Assembly: GCA_031963445.1 (NCBI GenBank)
Contig: JASSUH010000001.1
Coordinates: forward strand, 1,922,001 to 1,986,000
Direction of reading: 5' to 3'
From: JASSUD01 sp031963445
GTDB lineage: Bacteria; Pseudomonadota; Gammaproteobacteria; Burkholderiales; Burkholderiaceae
Length of the DNA: 64,000 nt
Shown: in pieces, positions 53,065 through 62,740 of the stretch
Position numbering within the stretch: the first letter of the stretch is position 1
Layout: every line of letters begins with the position of its first letter
Position numbers and translations under genes: made by a program
Notes under the pieces: model-generated
What the model saw: the letters and a program-made list of their open reading frames with translations, nothing else
Told to the model about the DNA's origin: nothing
Database searches by the model: none

Positions 53065-56000
53065 CTACGCGTGTAACAAAGCGCCCGAATCTTCCCCTCT
53101 AGATATCCCAGAAGGATCTTCTTCGGAAGCTATCGCCGCACCTCGCTGTTTAAGCAGGAGGGCATTCATCGAGCTCAAACCCTGCGGGGCTTTAATGGAC
53201 GCATCCGCAGCCGTTAGCGTGGCTTGATAGGAGGTCCAGCTTAAAATAACCCGTATACCTTCGCCTTCCTTTTCTATTTTCCATAGGCGAACTGCTTTAT
53301 CTTTTCCTCCCGTGGCTAACATAGGGTATCCTTCTGCTGACTTCTGCCACGCAACCGAATTAACATCCCCATTACAACCTTGAATGGTCGCCACACATTT
53401 TCTTGAGGTTGAGGCTAACGACCATAGTTTCACACTACCGTCCTCACTCCCCGAAGCGAGCCACTGCCCATCTGGCGAAAAACTCACACTAATCACATAA
53501 CCACGATGCCCTTTATACGTACGCACCAGGCCCCGCGGTTCGCTCGCGACGCTCCATAGCTCCACATTACCGTCCTCACTCCCTGAAGCGAGCCACTGCC
53601 CATTTGGCGAAAAATTTACACTACGCACACTGCCATGATGCCCTTCATACGTATGCACTAGGCGCCGCGGTTCGCTCGCGACGCTCCATAGATTCACACT
53701 ATGATCATAACTCCCGGACGCGAGCCATTTCCCGTCTGGCGAAAAACTCACACTACTCACAGTCTTAGCGTGTCCTGTATACGTATACGTATCCACAAGG
53801 CCCCACGGTTCGCTCGCGACGCTCCATAGCTTCACACACTTGTCCCGCCCTCCAGAAGCGAGCCACTTCCCGTCGCCTGAAAAACTCACACTAGTCACAC
53901 CATCATGATGCCCTTTATACGTACATACCAGGCGCCGCGATTTGCTCGCGACGCTCCATAGCTTCACACTACGATCATAACTCCCGGACGCGAGCCACTT
54001 CCCGTCGTCCGAAAAACTCACACTACTCACAGCCTTATGATGTCCTTCATACGTATACGTATGCACCGGGCCCCACGGTTCGCTCGCGGCGCTCCATAGC
54101 TTCACACTACCGTCCTCACTCCCCGAAGCGAGCCACTGCCCGTTTCGCGAAAAACTCACACTATGCACACTATCATGATGCCCTTCATACGTATGCGCCA
54201 GGCTCTGCGTTGCGCTCGCGACGCTCCATGGCTTCACACTACCGTCCTTACTCCCCGAAGCGAGCCACTTCCCGTCGTCCGAAAAACTCACAATACGCAC
54301 AGTCTTATGATGCCCTTCATACGTATGCACTAGGCGCCGCGGTTCGCTTGCGACGCTCCATAGCTTCACACTACGATCATAACCCCCGGACGCGAGCCAC
54401 TGCCCGTCTGGCGAAAAACTCACACTAATCACATAACCACGATGCCCTTCATACGTATGCACCAGACCCCGCGTTTCGCTCGCGACGCTCCATAGCTTCA
54501 CACTACCGTCCTCGCTCCCCGAAGCGAGCCACTTCCCGTCATTCGAAAAACTCACATCACTCACAGTCTTATCATGTCCTTCATACGTATGCACCAGGCC
54601 CCGCGTTTCGCTCGCGACGCTCCATAGCTTCACACACTTGTCCCGCCCTCCAGAAGCGAGCCACTGCCCGTCGCCCGAAAAACTCACACTAGTCACACAA
54701 TCACTATGCCCTTCTTCATACGTATACACCTGGCCCCGCGTTTCGCTCGCGACACTCCATAGCTTCACACTACGATCATAACTCCCGGACGCGATCCACT
54801 TTCCGTCTCGCGAAAAACTCACACTACCCACAGTTTTAGTATGTCCTGTATACGTATACGTATCCACCAGCCCCCCAGGTTCGCTCGCGACGCTCCATAG
54901 CTTCACACGCTTGTCCCGCCCCCCAGAAGCGAGCCACTTCCCATCGCCCGAAAAACTCACGCTATGCACATAACCATCATGCCCTTTACAGCTGGCCAAC
55001 AGCGTTAAGCTCTCAGCTTTATACAGTTGAATCAAGCCCTTGTCCGTGCCAACGGCCAACCAGCGTCCATCGGGCGAATACGTGCAAGCTTCAGCCGTGC
55101 CCCCTATTTCTAACGTCGGCTTTTCTCCAAATTCAACGCCAGTTAGCTTCGTTTCATGGAATTGTGCGCCACGTAGCCACGCCCCTTGCAAGTTACCGTC
55201 CGTTAAATCGGCCCTGTTAAACTTAGTATGGTCAAATACCCCATAACGTAGATCTGCTCCAGTTACCCGTATCCCGCTGAAATCGTGTGCACTCAACGGC
55301 ACCTGTGCCCGGACCAGAATAGTCAGCGCATTCGCCGCGGCGATTTGCACGTCCTCCCATTTCGAATGCTCAATAAAATCCAGTAACTGCGCTTTAAATA
55401 CTGGCTCCTGCCGCACACGCTCGGCCAAAAATCCCAGTACAGCCGTGTCCTTCACCAGATGCAGTTGGTTCAGTAACGCCGTTTTTTGCACCGTTTGCGA
55501 TGGCTGGTTTGGCTCCCACAGTGCGCGCGCTACAAAATATTCCAGCAGCGATTTATGGATAAATTGATAGTGATTTTTGTTGTGATTTACTGGCCATGCC
55601 TCGCGCAATAGCCTTTTTTCGTCCTCTGGACCAAAAAATTCCTGCTTCCATGTCTTCTGATCTTCAAATCGGACATATTTGACAATCGGGTTACCTCGTT
55701 GTCTTTCATAAATCTGCACCGCTAATGCTTTCACAAACGCAATGCCATTCTTCGTAAAGCCTTCATCAATTAATTCTTCAAAGACTTTCTTTTCTTGGCC
55801 TTGTAGGTTCTTCTCGTTTAAAAAGCGCTGCTTCCCTCGCTCAAACCATTGCTCGACAAACTCGTCATAGAGCGCCAATCGGGTCAAGCTCGTTTCCGTT
55901 AATTCTTGTTCTTGATTAGTCAGACGAGGGAGCACATCTAGCGTAATCTTCAACATAAACGGATTCGTAACCAATTCTTTTAAATGGGGAATACTGTTGA

Positions 56001-58614
56001 GGACTTCCTGGTAACGCTCAGACGACCATCCCAGTGGATTCGCTTTCGCATACGCTTCTGTATATCGTTCAATCTCCTGATCTGAGAACGGCGCAATAAC
56101 AATTTTTTGCAACTGTGTCCGATCTTTAGGCTCAAAGCGAGATTGATCATCCTCGCCGAAATATTCAGAGCGGCAGCCTATGATCATTTGGCCTTGCCAT
56201 CCGCCTTCTTGATTAATCTTATTGGCGAGATATAAATTTCTAGACTGCTGACTTTCATCATAGCTGTCTAAAATAAAGACAAATTCGTGGTTCTTCTTGA
56301 GTTCTCGAATCTGCTTTTGACTAAAACCTTTTAGACTCAGATGTTTTTCTACTAGCTCACGTGTTGGATCATCAATTTCGGGTAACGCGATCAATAGAGG
56401 AATGCGTTTTTGTTCTGTATTGTTTAAATAATAGGCTTGCCATAAACGCGCTTCCAGTGCGCTATTAAATGTAGATTTCCCTGCACCAGAGTCGCCTAAG
56501 AGTAATAAAGTTTTTTTGTCTGGGTTGCTGAGAAACGCATCGACTTTTTCCGTTAAATCGAAGGTCTCGGTATCGTGAAATTTTGCTTTACCGAGCGGCT
56601 TAACATACAGCCTTTCGTCCTCTTTCCATGCCTTTAAGCGTTCTCTTTTTAATTGGAGTAAATGATCTTCGACCTTAGGCTTATTTTGGGCACGCTCGAG
56701 CAAGTTCAACGCATTCGACGCCAAGATAGGCTGCTTATACAGAGGTTCAGGACCCATCATCGGATCTTTTTGAGAGGCTGCATACAGCGCTCGTTTTGGC
56801 TCATCACCAACCTGGGCTAAAAACGTTAGCAGGGCTTTCGCTTCCTGCGTCACGTTAGATTCTATCGACAATTCTTTGATAATCTGAATGATCCGCTTTT
56901 TGGCAGAGGCAGATTTGCCCCACAGCGCATCATTCGCATAAAGGTCACCTAAGAAACGTAATGCGCCGAGCTGCGTTTCTTCATCTAACTGAGGGTTCGC
57001 TGCTAATTGGCCCAAACGCTCAATTAAGCCCCATTGAAATGCTTTATGTTGACGACAACGGACTTGTCGCACAAACTCTTCAACGTCACTCAGCTTGCGC
57101 TGTTGCAGCAACACATCTACGCCTTCTAGTGCTTTATACCAGTCCTCTTTTTTCTCAAACGTTAGTCCTTCTTTGAGACAGCTCACGAAATCCTGTCCGC
57201 TTTCAGCGAGCGAAGTCACGGTTTCATGCACCTCTATGATGGTGTCCCATACTCCGCCAGGACCGCCCACCCCATCCGCGATATTGCCCAAACTGTCGAC
57301 AATCTGATTTAAGTCAAACCCTTTGACGGCGCTGATTAAGCCAGACACCCCTTTAAGGATGCTGCTTCCGCGTCGCACTGTCCCTTGCCAGGGCGTTTCA
57401 TCGTCAGGAACGTGCGCTAACGCCTGGCACGCATAAGCGGCTTGATAAACCAGGTAGGGATTGCTACTGCTTCGTAAACCTTTGAGGTAGCCTAATAACG
57501 GTTCACGCAGGCGCTCGCGGTCTACGTCTTGCACATAATCCGTCATCGCATCCAGAACACGCGATAACGCAACCGTTAAGCGATAAAGATGATCCTCACT
57601 TTGACCATGCGTATTTTGCAGGCGCTCGCTGATGACCTCTACAATTTTGACTAAATCATCGGTATCGAGAGATTCGGGGGCAGCGTTACGGATCATTTGC
57701 GCCAGGCCATCGAGTAAATCGGTTTCCAATAAGGTACTGCGCTCAATGCCGTTGATTAATCTTTTGAGTAACGCATTAAAGAGTTCTTTGCTCAGGCCGG
57801 GCGCAAGAATCACCACTTGCGCAACAGAAAGCTCTTTTATTTGGTCATCAATAAAAACCCGGACCACATCGGTTGCCAAATTATGGAGCCGTTTAACGTC
57901 CGCCTCCTCCGTCTCATCTAGCCACGCTTGCGCCTGTTCAGAGAAGGTGATTTTTTCTAAATCCACTTGCGCTTTTAACGATAGCAAGATGAGGCCATTG
58001 GCGAGCTGCTGAAGCGTTTTGGGCGGTTTTCCAGCAACGGGCAAGGCATCGTCGATCACCGGCACGGATAAATTTTTGGAAAAAAAGGGGACAGAAACAG
58101 GTGCCGAGTCTCGATTCTCCAATCCGATAGAGGCAGAAGTCGCGACCTTGGGAAAAATAGGAAGAGACAGAGAAGCAGAGATAAACGCCTGAAGCGTAGA
58201 GGGTGTATTAGCCCCTTGAATGCTTGGGGAGTAAGTGCTCACACGATGATTTGAGGCCGAAGAGGGCAAAGGAGTGTTCTGATTTTGCGCTGGATCGTAT
58301 CCCCATTTGCGTGCTTTAAGATAACTCGCCTCCGCTTTTTTAGATTGACCAAGCTCTTTTAATACATCACCACGTGATTTATAGGCTGCGGCAAGTTTAT
58401 TGCGTAAGGCATGATCTTCTGTCGTTTTAGGGTTACGCGCTTTTTTAAAGGCGCTTTTTGCCTGGGACAACGAAATTTCTGCATCTTCACAGAACACTGA
58501 TGCGAGATGACTATCTAGAGTATTACGAGCATTGTTTAAATAGGTATTGACACGTTCCAGTGTTTGTTCCGCAGAGAGTGCTGGGCGTGATGACCATGAG
58601 ATATTGCTCCACAT
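53065..58614 (-). CDS. TPR-NACHT-pentapeptide-WD40 protein (NLR-like)
   Basis: I start at ATG 58614, four codons into a longer frame, because GGGGAG lies 6 bases before it (about 1849 residues). Residues 1-120 are TPR-like (AKSAFKKARN; KAEASYLKARKWGYDP). About 190-610 is a helical domain shared with the 860-residue protein at 15.6-18.2 kb. The NACHT ATPase starts near 705: LLLGDSGAGKSTF (Walker A) and FVFILDSYDE (Walker B), then helical subdomains with FIHKSLLEYFVARALWE near 1020. Pentapeptide repeats occupy about 1120-1175 (VTGADLRYGVFDHTKFNRAD). Fourteen WD40 blades (about 1180-1780, e.g. SVSFSPDGQWLASGSEDGSV) would make two seven-bladed propellers. No signal peptide. WD40 sensor plus NACHT switch is the classic STAND layout; role in defence or host signalling is not resolved. 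ATP-site motifs are intact. Confidence 0.85.
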   Translation of the reverse strand: MWSNISWSSRPALSAEQTLERVNTYLNNARNTLDSHLASVFCEDAEISLSQAKSAFKKARNPKTTEDHALRNKLAAAYKSRGDVLKELGQSKKAEASYLKARKWGYDPAQNQNTPLPSSASNHRVSTYSPSIQGANTPSTLQAFISASLSLPIFPKVATSASIGLENRDSAPVSVPFFSKNLSVPVIDDALPVAGKPPKTLQQLANGLILLSLKAQVDLEKITFSEQAQAWLDETEEADVKRLHNLATDVVRVFIDDQIKELSVAQVVILAPGLSKELFNALLKRLINGIERSTLLETDLLDGLAQMIRNAAPESLDTDDLVKIVEVISERLQNTHGQSEDHLYRLTVALSRVLDAMTDYVQDVDRERLREPLLGYLKGLRSSSNPYLVYQAAYACQALAHVPDDETPWQGTVRRGSSILKGVSGLISAVKGFDLNQIVDSLGNIADGVGGPGGVWDTIIEVHETVTSLAESGQDFVSCLKEGLTFEKKEDWYKALEGVDVLLQQRKLSDVEEFVRQVRCRQHKAFQWGLIERLGQLAANPQLDEETQLGALRFLGDLYANDALWGKSASAKKRIIQIIKELSIESNVTQEAKALLTFLAQVGDEPKRALYAASQKDPMMGPEPLYKQPILASNALNLLERAQNKPKVEDHLLQLKRERLKAWKEDERLYVKPLGKAKFHDTETFDLTEKVDAFLSNPDKKTLLLLGDSGAGKSTFNSALEARLWQAYYLNNTEQKRIPLLIALPEIDDPTRELVEKHLSLKGFSQKQIRELKKNHEFVFILDSYDESQQSRNLYLANKINQEGGWQGQMIIGCRSEYFGEDDQSRFEPKDRTQLQKIVIAPFSDQEIERYTEAYAKANPLGWSSERYQEVLNSIPHLKELVTNPFMLKITLDVLPRLTNQEQELTETSLTRLALYDEFVEQWFERGKQRFLNEKNLQGQEKKVFEELIDEGFTKNGIAFVKALAVQIYERQRGNPIVKYVRFEDQKTWKQEFFGPEDEKRLLREAWPVNHNKNHYQFIHKSLLEYFVARALWEPNQPSQTVQKTALLNQLHLVKDTAVLGFLAERVRQEPVFKAQLLDFIEHSKWEDVQIAAANALTILVRAQVPLSAHDFSGIRVTGADLRYGVFDHTKFNRADLTDGNLQGAWLRGAQFHETKLTGVEFGEKPTLEIGGTAEACTYSPDGRWLAVGTDKGLIQLYKAESLTLLASCKGHDGYVHSVSFSGDGKWLASGGRDKRVKLWSVASEPGGLVDTYTYTGHTKTVGSVSFSRDGKWIASGSYDRSVKLWSVASETRGQVYTYEEGHSDCVTSVSFSGDGQWLASGGRDKCVKLWSVASETRGLVHTYEGHDKTVSDVSFSNDGKWLASGSEDGSVKLWSVASETRGLVHTYEGHRGYVISVSFSPDGQWLASGGYDRSVKLWSVASEPRRLVHTYEGHHKTVRIVSFSDDGKWLASGSKDGSVKPWSVASATQSLAHTYEGHHDSVHSVSFSRNGQWLASGSEDGSVKLWSAASEPWGPVHTYTYEGHHKAVSSVSFSDDGKWLASGSYDRSVKLWSVASKSRRLVCTYKGHHDGVTSVSFSGDGKWLASGGRDKCVKLWSVASEPWGLVDTYTYTGHAKTVSSVSFSPDGKWLASGSYDHSVNLWSVASEPRRLVHTYEGHHGSVRSVNFSPNGQWLASGSEDGNVELWSVASEPRGLVRTYKGHRGYVISVSFSPDGQWLASGSEDGSVKLWSLASTSRKCVATIQGCNGDVNSVAWQKSAEGYPMLATGGKDKAVRLWKIEKEGEGIRVILSWTSYQATLTAADASIKAPQGLSSMNALLLKQRGAAIASEEDPSGISRGEDSGALLHA
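53400..55060 (-). repeat. Near-identical WD40 coding repeats
   Basis: About twelve units of 126-138 bases share long identical stretches (e.g. cgctcgcgacgctccatag, cgaaaaactcacact). The high nucleotide identity between blades is typical of arrays homogenised or shuffled by recombination, as in fungal NLR WD40 genes. Confidence 0.8.
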
Positions 58615-58772
58615 AGTGCTCCCCATTTTTTATTCGTATGATGTAGCGCAAGAAGGATACCTACTCAATGGCAATCTCTTGGCTGGCGCTCTACAATGAA
58701 CGAAATAATCATTTATGAACCAGCAGATGATGGAAAAGCTATGGTTCGACTTGAAGGAGAGAGCCTTTGGAT

Positions 58773-58913
58773 TTACCCTGCCAAATCTAAGCGTATTGCG
58801 CCTTTACCGAACCATTCCGAATGCGCTAAGCCATCCTGTTTTGTGTAGTAATTCTCTTTTGAAAAATAATGTAACGCCTGCCCTGCGCTCCCTACATTAT
58901 TCAGGCTAATCAT
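58773..58913 (-). pseudogene. N-terminal fragment of a TrwC/TraI-type relaxase
   Basis: From ATG 58913: MISLNNVGSAGQALHYFSKE, NYYTKQDG, SEWFGKGAIRLDLAG, then a stop. This is the start of TrwC/TraI relaxases, including the double-Tyr NYY and the S-x-W-x-GKGA-x-x-L signature. The rest of the relaxase and helicase is absent. A short frame upstream of the ATG (KWEGSDEHEELLRVCG) is unrelated. At 59145-59240 a minus-strand stretch (NQAANKWLKGKAIPMTDEIH) is another small unassigned fragment. Confidence 0.65.
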
Positions 58914-59295
58914 TTTTTTTTGTATCCCGCAGACTCGTAATAGCTCTTCGTGCTCATCGCTACCCTCCCATTTCATCAAACCCAAAGAAATATAATTTCC
59001 TCCATTATTCCAAAGGTAAATTAAAGTGAAAATGCTCTAGCTCGGCAATTTAATTTAAGGCATGTGGACGTAATTGGTATACCAACGCAAACTGCACATA
59101 AATAGCTAGCAAGGCATCATTTCATTATTGGGCAGAACCAATCTAATGAATCGCATCACTCCACCACTGATGAATTTCGTCAGTCATAGGTATAGCTTTT
59201 CCTTTTAGCCATTTATTCGCAGCTTGGTTTAGAGGCAAAACATACAAACAAATCATTTAAGCTCTAAAATAGCGGATTTTGCGCAAGGTTTTATT

Positions 59296-61206
59296 TTGAT
59301 TTGCTTTAAGCAGTTTGCTCTCGCACGCGGCGCGAAGTCGCTGTTTGATAATGTTTCGCTAACCCTCAACAAAGGCGAAAGGATTGGCCTCGTGGGGCCG
59401 AATGGCACGGGTAAGTCGACGCTTTTTGCAACCCTACTCGGCCACATCGCGCCGGATTTTGGTGAGGCATCAATCCCCCCTTCTTGGCAAATAGCCCATG
59501 TAGCGCAAGATACCCCTGCCACTGATAAGAGTGCGTTAGATTACACGCTTGATGGCGATGCTACGTTACGTAAGATTGAAGCACAAATTGCAGCAGCATC
59601 GTCGGCGGGTGACGGCTTGACTGAGGCGACGGCGCATGCTGCTTTTGCTGAAGCTGATGGCTATTCGGCGCCGGCGCGTGCGCAAGCGTTGCTCCTTGGC
59701 TTGGGCTTTACGCTTGAACAAACCTCTCAGCCTGTTAAGCATTTTTCTGGCGGCTGGCGCATGCGTTTGAATCTTGCGCAAGCGCTTATGTGTCCCTCTG
59801 ATTTACTGTTGCTAGATGAGCCGACGAATCACCTGGATTTGGATGCGATTATCTGGCTCGAAGATTGGCTACGTCGCTACGATGGCACGCTTATCATTAT
59901 TTCGCATGACCGCGAGTTCCTCGATGCAGTGTGTAACGTCACCTTGCATATCGAGGCGCAGCAATTAAAACGCTATAGTGGCAATTACAGCCAATTTGAA
60001 ACGTTGCGCTTACAGCAATTAGCCTTGCAGCAAAGCACCTATCAAAAGCAACAAGGCCGCGTTGCACATCTGCAAAGTTTTATTGATCGTTTTAAAGCAA
60101 AGGCGAGCAAAGCAAAGCAAGCCCAGAGCCGTATCAAAGCGCTCGAAAAAATGGAACTTGTCGCACAAGTACGCGAAGAGTCTCCTTTCACCTTTCAATT
60201 TCGTAGCGCGAGTTCAGCACCGAATCCCCTGTTAACGTTTGAGAAAGTGAATTGCGGTTATCTAACAGATAACCGTGAGACGGTGATTGTCAATGGAGTC
60301 ACCCTCTCATTGCAAAAAGGTGAGCGGATTGGTTTATTGGGGGCCAATGGCCAAGGTAAATCAACCCTAATTAAAACGTTGGCGGGTGTTCTACCGCCCT
60401 TAGCAGGCGATATTTGTCGAGGCTCTGGCTTACAAATTGGCTATTTCGCGCAGCATCAAGTTGAAACGTTGCACGTTAACGATTCAGCACTACAGCATCT
60501 TGCTCGTCTTAGCCCAAATGTGAAAGAGCAAGAGCTACGCAATTTTTTAGGTGGCTTTAATTTTCGCGGCGATATGGCCACCACGCCAATTGCTCCGTTC
60601 TCAGGCGGCGAAAAAGCACGCCTTGCCCTCGCCCTTATTCTTTGGCAACGGCCTAACTTATTATTGCTTGATGAACCCACTAATCACCTTGATCTAGAAA
60701 CGCGCGAAGCACTGACGCTTGCGCTCGCTCAATTCGACGGTACGTTAATTGTCGTGTCGCATGATCGCTATTTATTAAGCGCGACTACCGATCAATTTAT
60801 ATTAGTGGCTAATCACCGTTTGCAACCTTTCGATGGCGATTTAGCAGACTATCGCGATTGGTTATTGCGCGAAACGGCTGCCGCACGCAATGAACGCAAA
60901 AACAAGGCAAGTAGTACCTCAGTTGCAACTAATGGAAATAGCCATAAAAATCAGCTGCAAACAGGCAGCCGACCTAATCTCTCACAGATCAAAAGGCAAA
61001 TTGCAAAATTTGAGAAAGAGTTAGAGACGTTAAACGCTAAAAAATTGAAGCTGGATGTTTTTCTAGCAGACGCTGAAAATTATCAACCTGCACAAGAAAC
61101 ACCTTTAAAAGAAGCGGTCAAACGTCATGCAGAAGTAGAGACACGGCTAGCGGAAGTTGAAAATGAGTGGCTTAAGCTACAAGAAGCGATGGAACAAGCT
61201 GAATAG
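59296..61206 (+). CDS. yheS: ABC-F family ATPase (YheS/Uup-like)
   Basis: A 636-residue soluble protein with two ABC cassettes and no membrane segments. Cassette 1: GPNGTGKST (Walker A, near 35), FSGGWRMRLNLAQAL (signature), LLLLDEPTNHLDLDAI (Walker B). The linker (about 235-300) is basic and coiled (FKAKASKAKQAQSRIKALEK). Cassette 2: GANGQGKST, FSGGEKARLALAL, LLLLDEPTNHLDLETR. A C-terminal coiled coil (LSQIKRQIAKFEKELETLNA) fits the ribosome-associated Uup/YheS type. I read the start as TTG 59296 (LICFKQFALARG aligns with the family start) with AAGG about 9 bases ahead. Members act on stalled ribosomes at the E site. It converges on the radA-alr operon across a long palindrome. Confidence 0.9.
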   Translation: MICFKQFALARGAKSLFDNVSLTLNKGERIGLVGPNGTGKSTLFATLLGHIAPDFGEASIPPSWQIAHVAQDTPATDKSALDYTLDGDATLRKIEAQIAAASSAGDGLTEATAHAAFAEADGYSAPARAQALLLGLGFTLEQTSQPVKHFSGGWRMRLNLAQALMCPSDLLLLDEPTNHLDLDAIIWLEDWLRRYDGTLIIISHDREFLDAVCNVTLHIEAQQLKRYSGNYSQFETLRLQQLALQQSTYQKQQGRVAHLQSFIDRFKAKASKAKQAQSRIKALEKMELVAQVREESPFTFQFRSASSAPNPLLTFEKVNCGYLTDNRETVIVNGVTLSLQKGERIGLLGANGQGKSTLIKTLAGVLPPLAGDICRGSGLQIGYFAQHQVETLHVNDSALQHLARLSPNVKEQELRNFLGGFNFRGDMATTPIAPFSGGEKARLALALILWQRPNLLLLDEPTNHLDLETREALTLALAQFDGTLIVVSHDRYLLSATTDQFILVANHRLQPFDGDLADYRDWLLRETAAARNERKNKASSTSVATNGNSHKNQLQTGSRPNLSQIKRQIAKFEKELETLNAKKLKLDVFLADAENYQPAQETPLKEAVKRHAEVETRLAEVENEWLKLQEAMEQAE

Positions 61207-61277
61207 AAGAACCCTTGCTTAACTCGTTGTGTAGCATGTCTTTTAGAGACTGTTCATAATCTTTCAAAAGTGGGTTG

Positions 61278-61352
61278 TGTTGGGGTTCGTGCCTCACCCC
61301 AACCTACGAACATTGCCAAAACGTAGGTTGGGGTGAGGCACGAACCCCAACA
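61278..61352. repeat. 31-bp perfect palindromic element
   Basis: tgttggggttcgtgcctcac...cctacg and its exact reverse complement flank a 13-base loop (aacattgccaaaa). It lies between two convergent genes, so it can serve as a bidirectional terminator. Similar GTAGGTTGGGGT-type palindromes are dispersed intergenic elements in many bacteria. Confidence 0.75.
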
Positions 61353-61368
61353 TGAACACCAATTAGCG

Positions 61369-62739
61369 TTAACCACGCACTTGTTCAATCGCTTGCTCAA
61401 TGCGATCAACCGCTATTACCTTTAGACCTTTGATAGGCTGCTTAGGGGCATTAGCTTTAGGAATTAAAGCGACCGTGAAACCTAATTTCACCGCTTCTTT
61501 TAAGCGCTCTTGCCCTCGTGGGCAAGGGCGAATTTCTCCAGCTAACCCGACTTCACCAAAAACAACCAAACCTTTAGGTAGGGGTTGATTACGTAGTGAA
61601 GAATGAATCGCGAGTAACACAGCCAAATCAGCCGCAGGCTCACTAATTTTTACCCCGCCGACTGCATTTAAAAAAACATCTTGATCAAAACAAGCAATAC
61701 CCGCATGCCGGTGCAACACAGCCAGCAGCATAGCGAGTCGATTCTGCTCAAGCCCTACTGCCAGTCGACGTGGATTAGGTACGTGGGCGGCATCAACTAG
61801 TGCTTGAATTTCAACCAACAAAGGGCGCGAGCCTTCCTGTGTGATCAAGACGCAGGAACCCGGCACATCCTGTTCATGCTGCGATAAAAAGAGCGCAGAA
61901 GGGTTAGCAACTCCCCGCAAACCCCGCTCAGTCATCGCAAAAACGCCTAATTCATTAACCGCACCAAAACGATTTTTAAAAGCACGCACAAGTCGGTAAG
62001 CCGAATGGGTATCCCCTTCAAAATACAACACAGTATCGACAATATGCTCAAGCACACGAGGACCCGCCAAACTCCCCTCTTTGGTAACGTGCCCAACCAT
62101 AATGATGGTCGTGCCCATTTGTTTAGCCAAACGGGTTAATTGTGCTGCGCATTCCCGCACTTGGGCGACTGAGCCAGGCGCTGAGTTGAGCGCTTCTGAA
62201 TAAACAGTTTGAATCGAATCAATCACAGCGACGCTTGGGCGTTCAGCGTCGATGGCTGCTTGGATTTTTTCTAATTGAATTTCGGCTAACAGCTGTAATT
62301 CATTAATCTGCGCGTCTGGGTCAAGTAAGCCAAGTCGTTGTGCACGTAGCGCGATTTGCGCGCCCGACTCTTCACCACTCACATAAAGCACACGCTTCTC
62401 ACGCGCTAGCACTGCGAGTGACTGCAACAGTAACGTCGATTTACCAATGCCTGGATCTCCACCGATCAATACCACGCCACCAGCGACGAACCCGCCACCT
62501 AAAACCCGATCAAATTCACCAATGCCACTAGAGAATCGTGGCACGTCAGCAGCTTGTATGGAAGCCAGATTTTGTACCGAAGATGATTTAGCAAGCGCTT
62601 GAAAACGTTGGGTTGTCGCCTTCTCAACTACCGTTTCAACTAGCGTATTCCATGCGTCGCAAGCCGAGCAGCGCCCTTGCCATTTTGCAGCTTGGCCACC
62701 ACATGCACTGCATACGTAAGCTGTTTTAGCTTTTGTCAT
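61369..62739 (-). CDS. radA: DNA repair protein RadA
   Basis: I start at ATG 62739, one base after the alr stop, giving MTKAKTAYVCSACGGQAAKW and 456 residues. The N-terminal zinc finger is C-x2-C...C-x2-C (CSACGG...CSACDAW). Next comes a RecA-like ATPase: GGDPGIGKST (Walker A), VLYVSGEES, SVAVIDSIQT (Walker B), then the RadA KNRFG motif (KNRFGAVNELG) and a C-terminal Lon-protease-like domain (EVGLAGEIRPCPRGQERLKE), where the protease Ser is replaced as in all RadA. It drives branch migration and strand processing in recombination. Co-transcribed with alr. Confidence 0.95.
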   Translation of the reverse strand: MTKAKTAYVCSACGGQAAKWQGRCSACDAWNTLVETVVEKATTQRFQALAKSSSVQNLASIQAADVPRFSSGIGEFDRVLGGGFVAGGVVLIGGDPGIGKSTLLLQSLAVLAREKRVLYVSGEESGAQIALRAQRLGLLDPDAQINELQLLAEIQLEKIQAAIDAERPSVAVIDSIQTVYSEALNSAPGSVAQVRECAAQLTRLAKQMGTTIIMVGHVTKEGSLAGPRVLEHIVDTVLYFEGDTHSAYRLVRAFKNRFGAVNELGVFAMTERGLRGVANPSALFLSQHEQDVPGSCVLITQEGSRPLLVEIQALVDAAHVPNPRRLAVGLEQNRLAMLLAVLHRHAGIACFDQDVFLNAVGGVKISEPAADLAVLLAIHSSLRNQPLPKGLVVFGEVGLAGEIRPCPRGQERLKEAVKLGFTVALIPKANAPKQPIKGLKVIAVDRIEQAIEQVRG

Positions 62740-62740
62740 C

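Noticed and set aside
53400..55060. CRISPR-like periodic repeats
   Set aside because: The units are in-frame WD40 codons of about 130 bases with no unique spacers of constant size.
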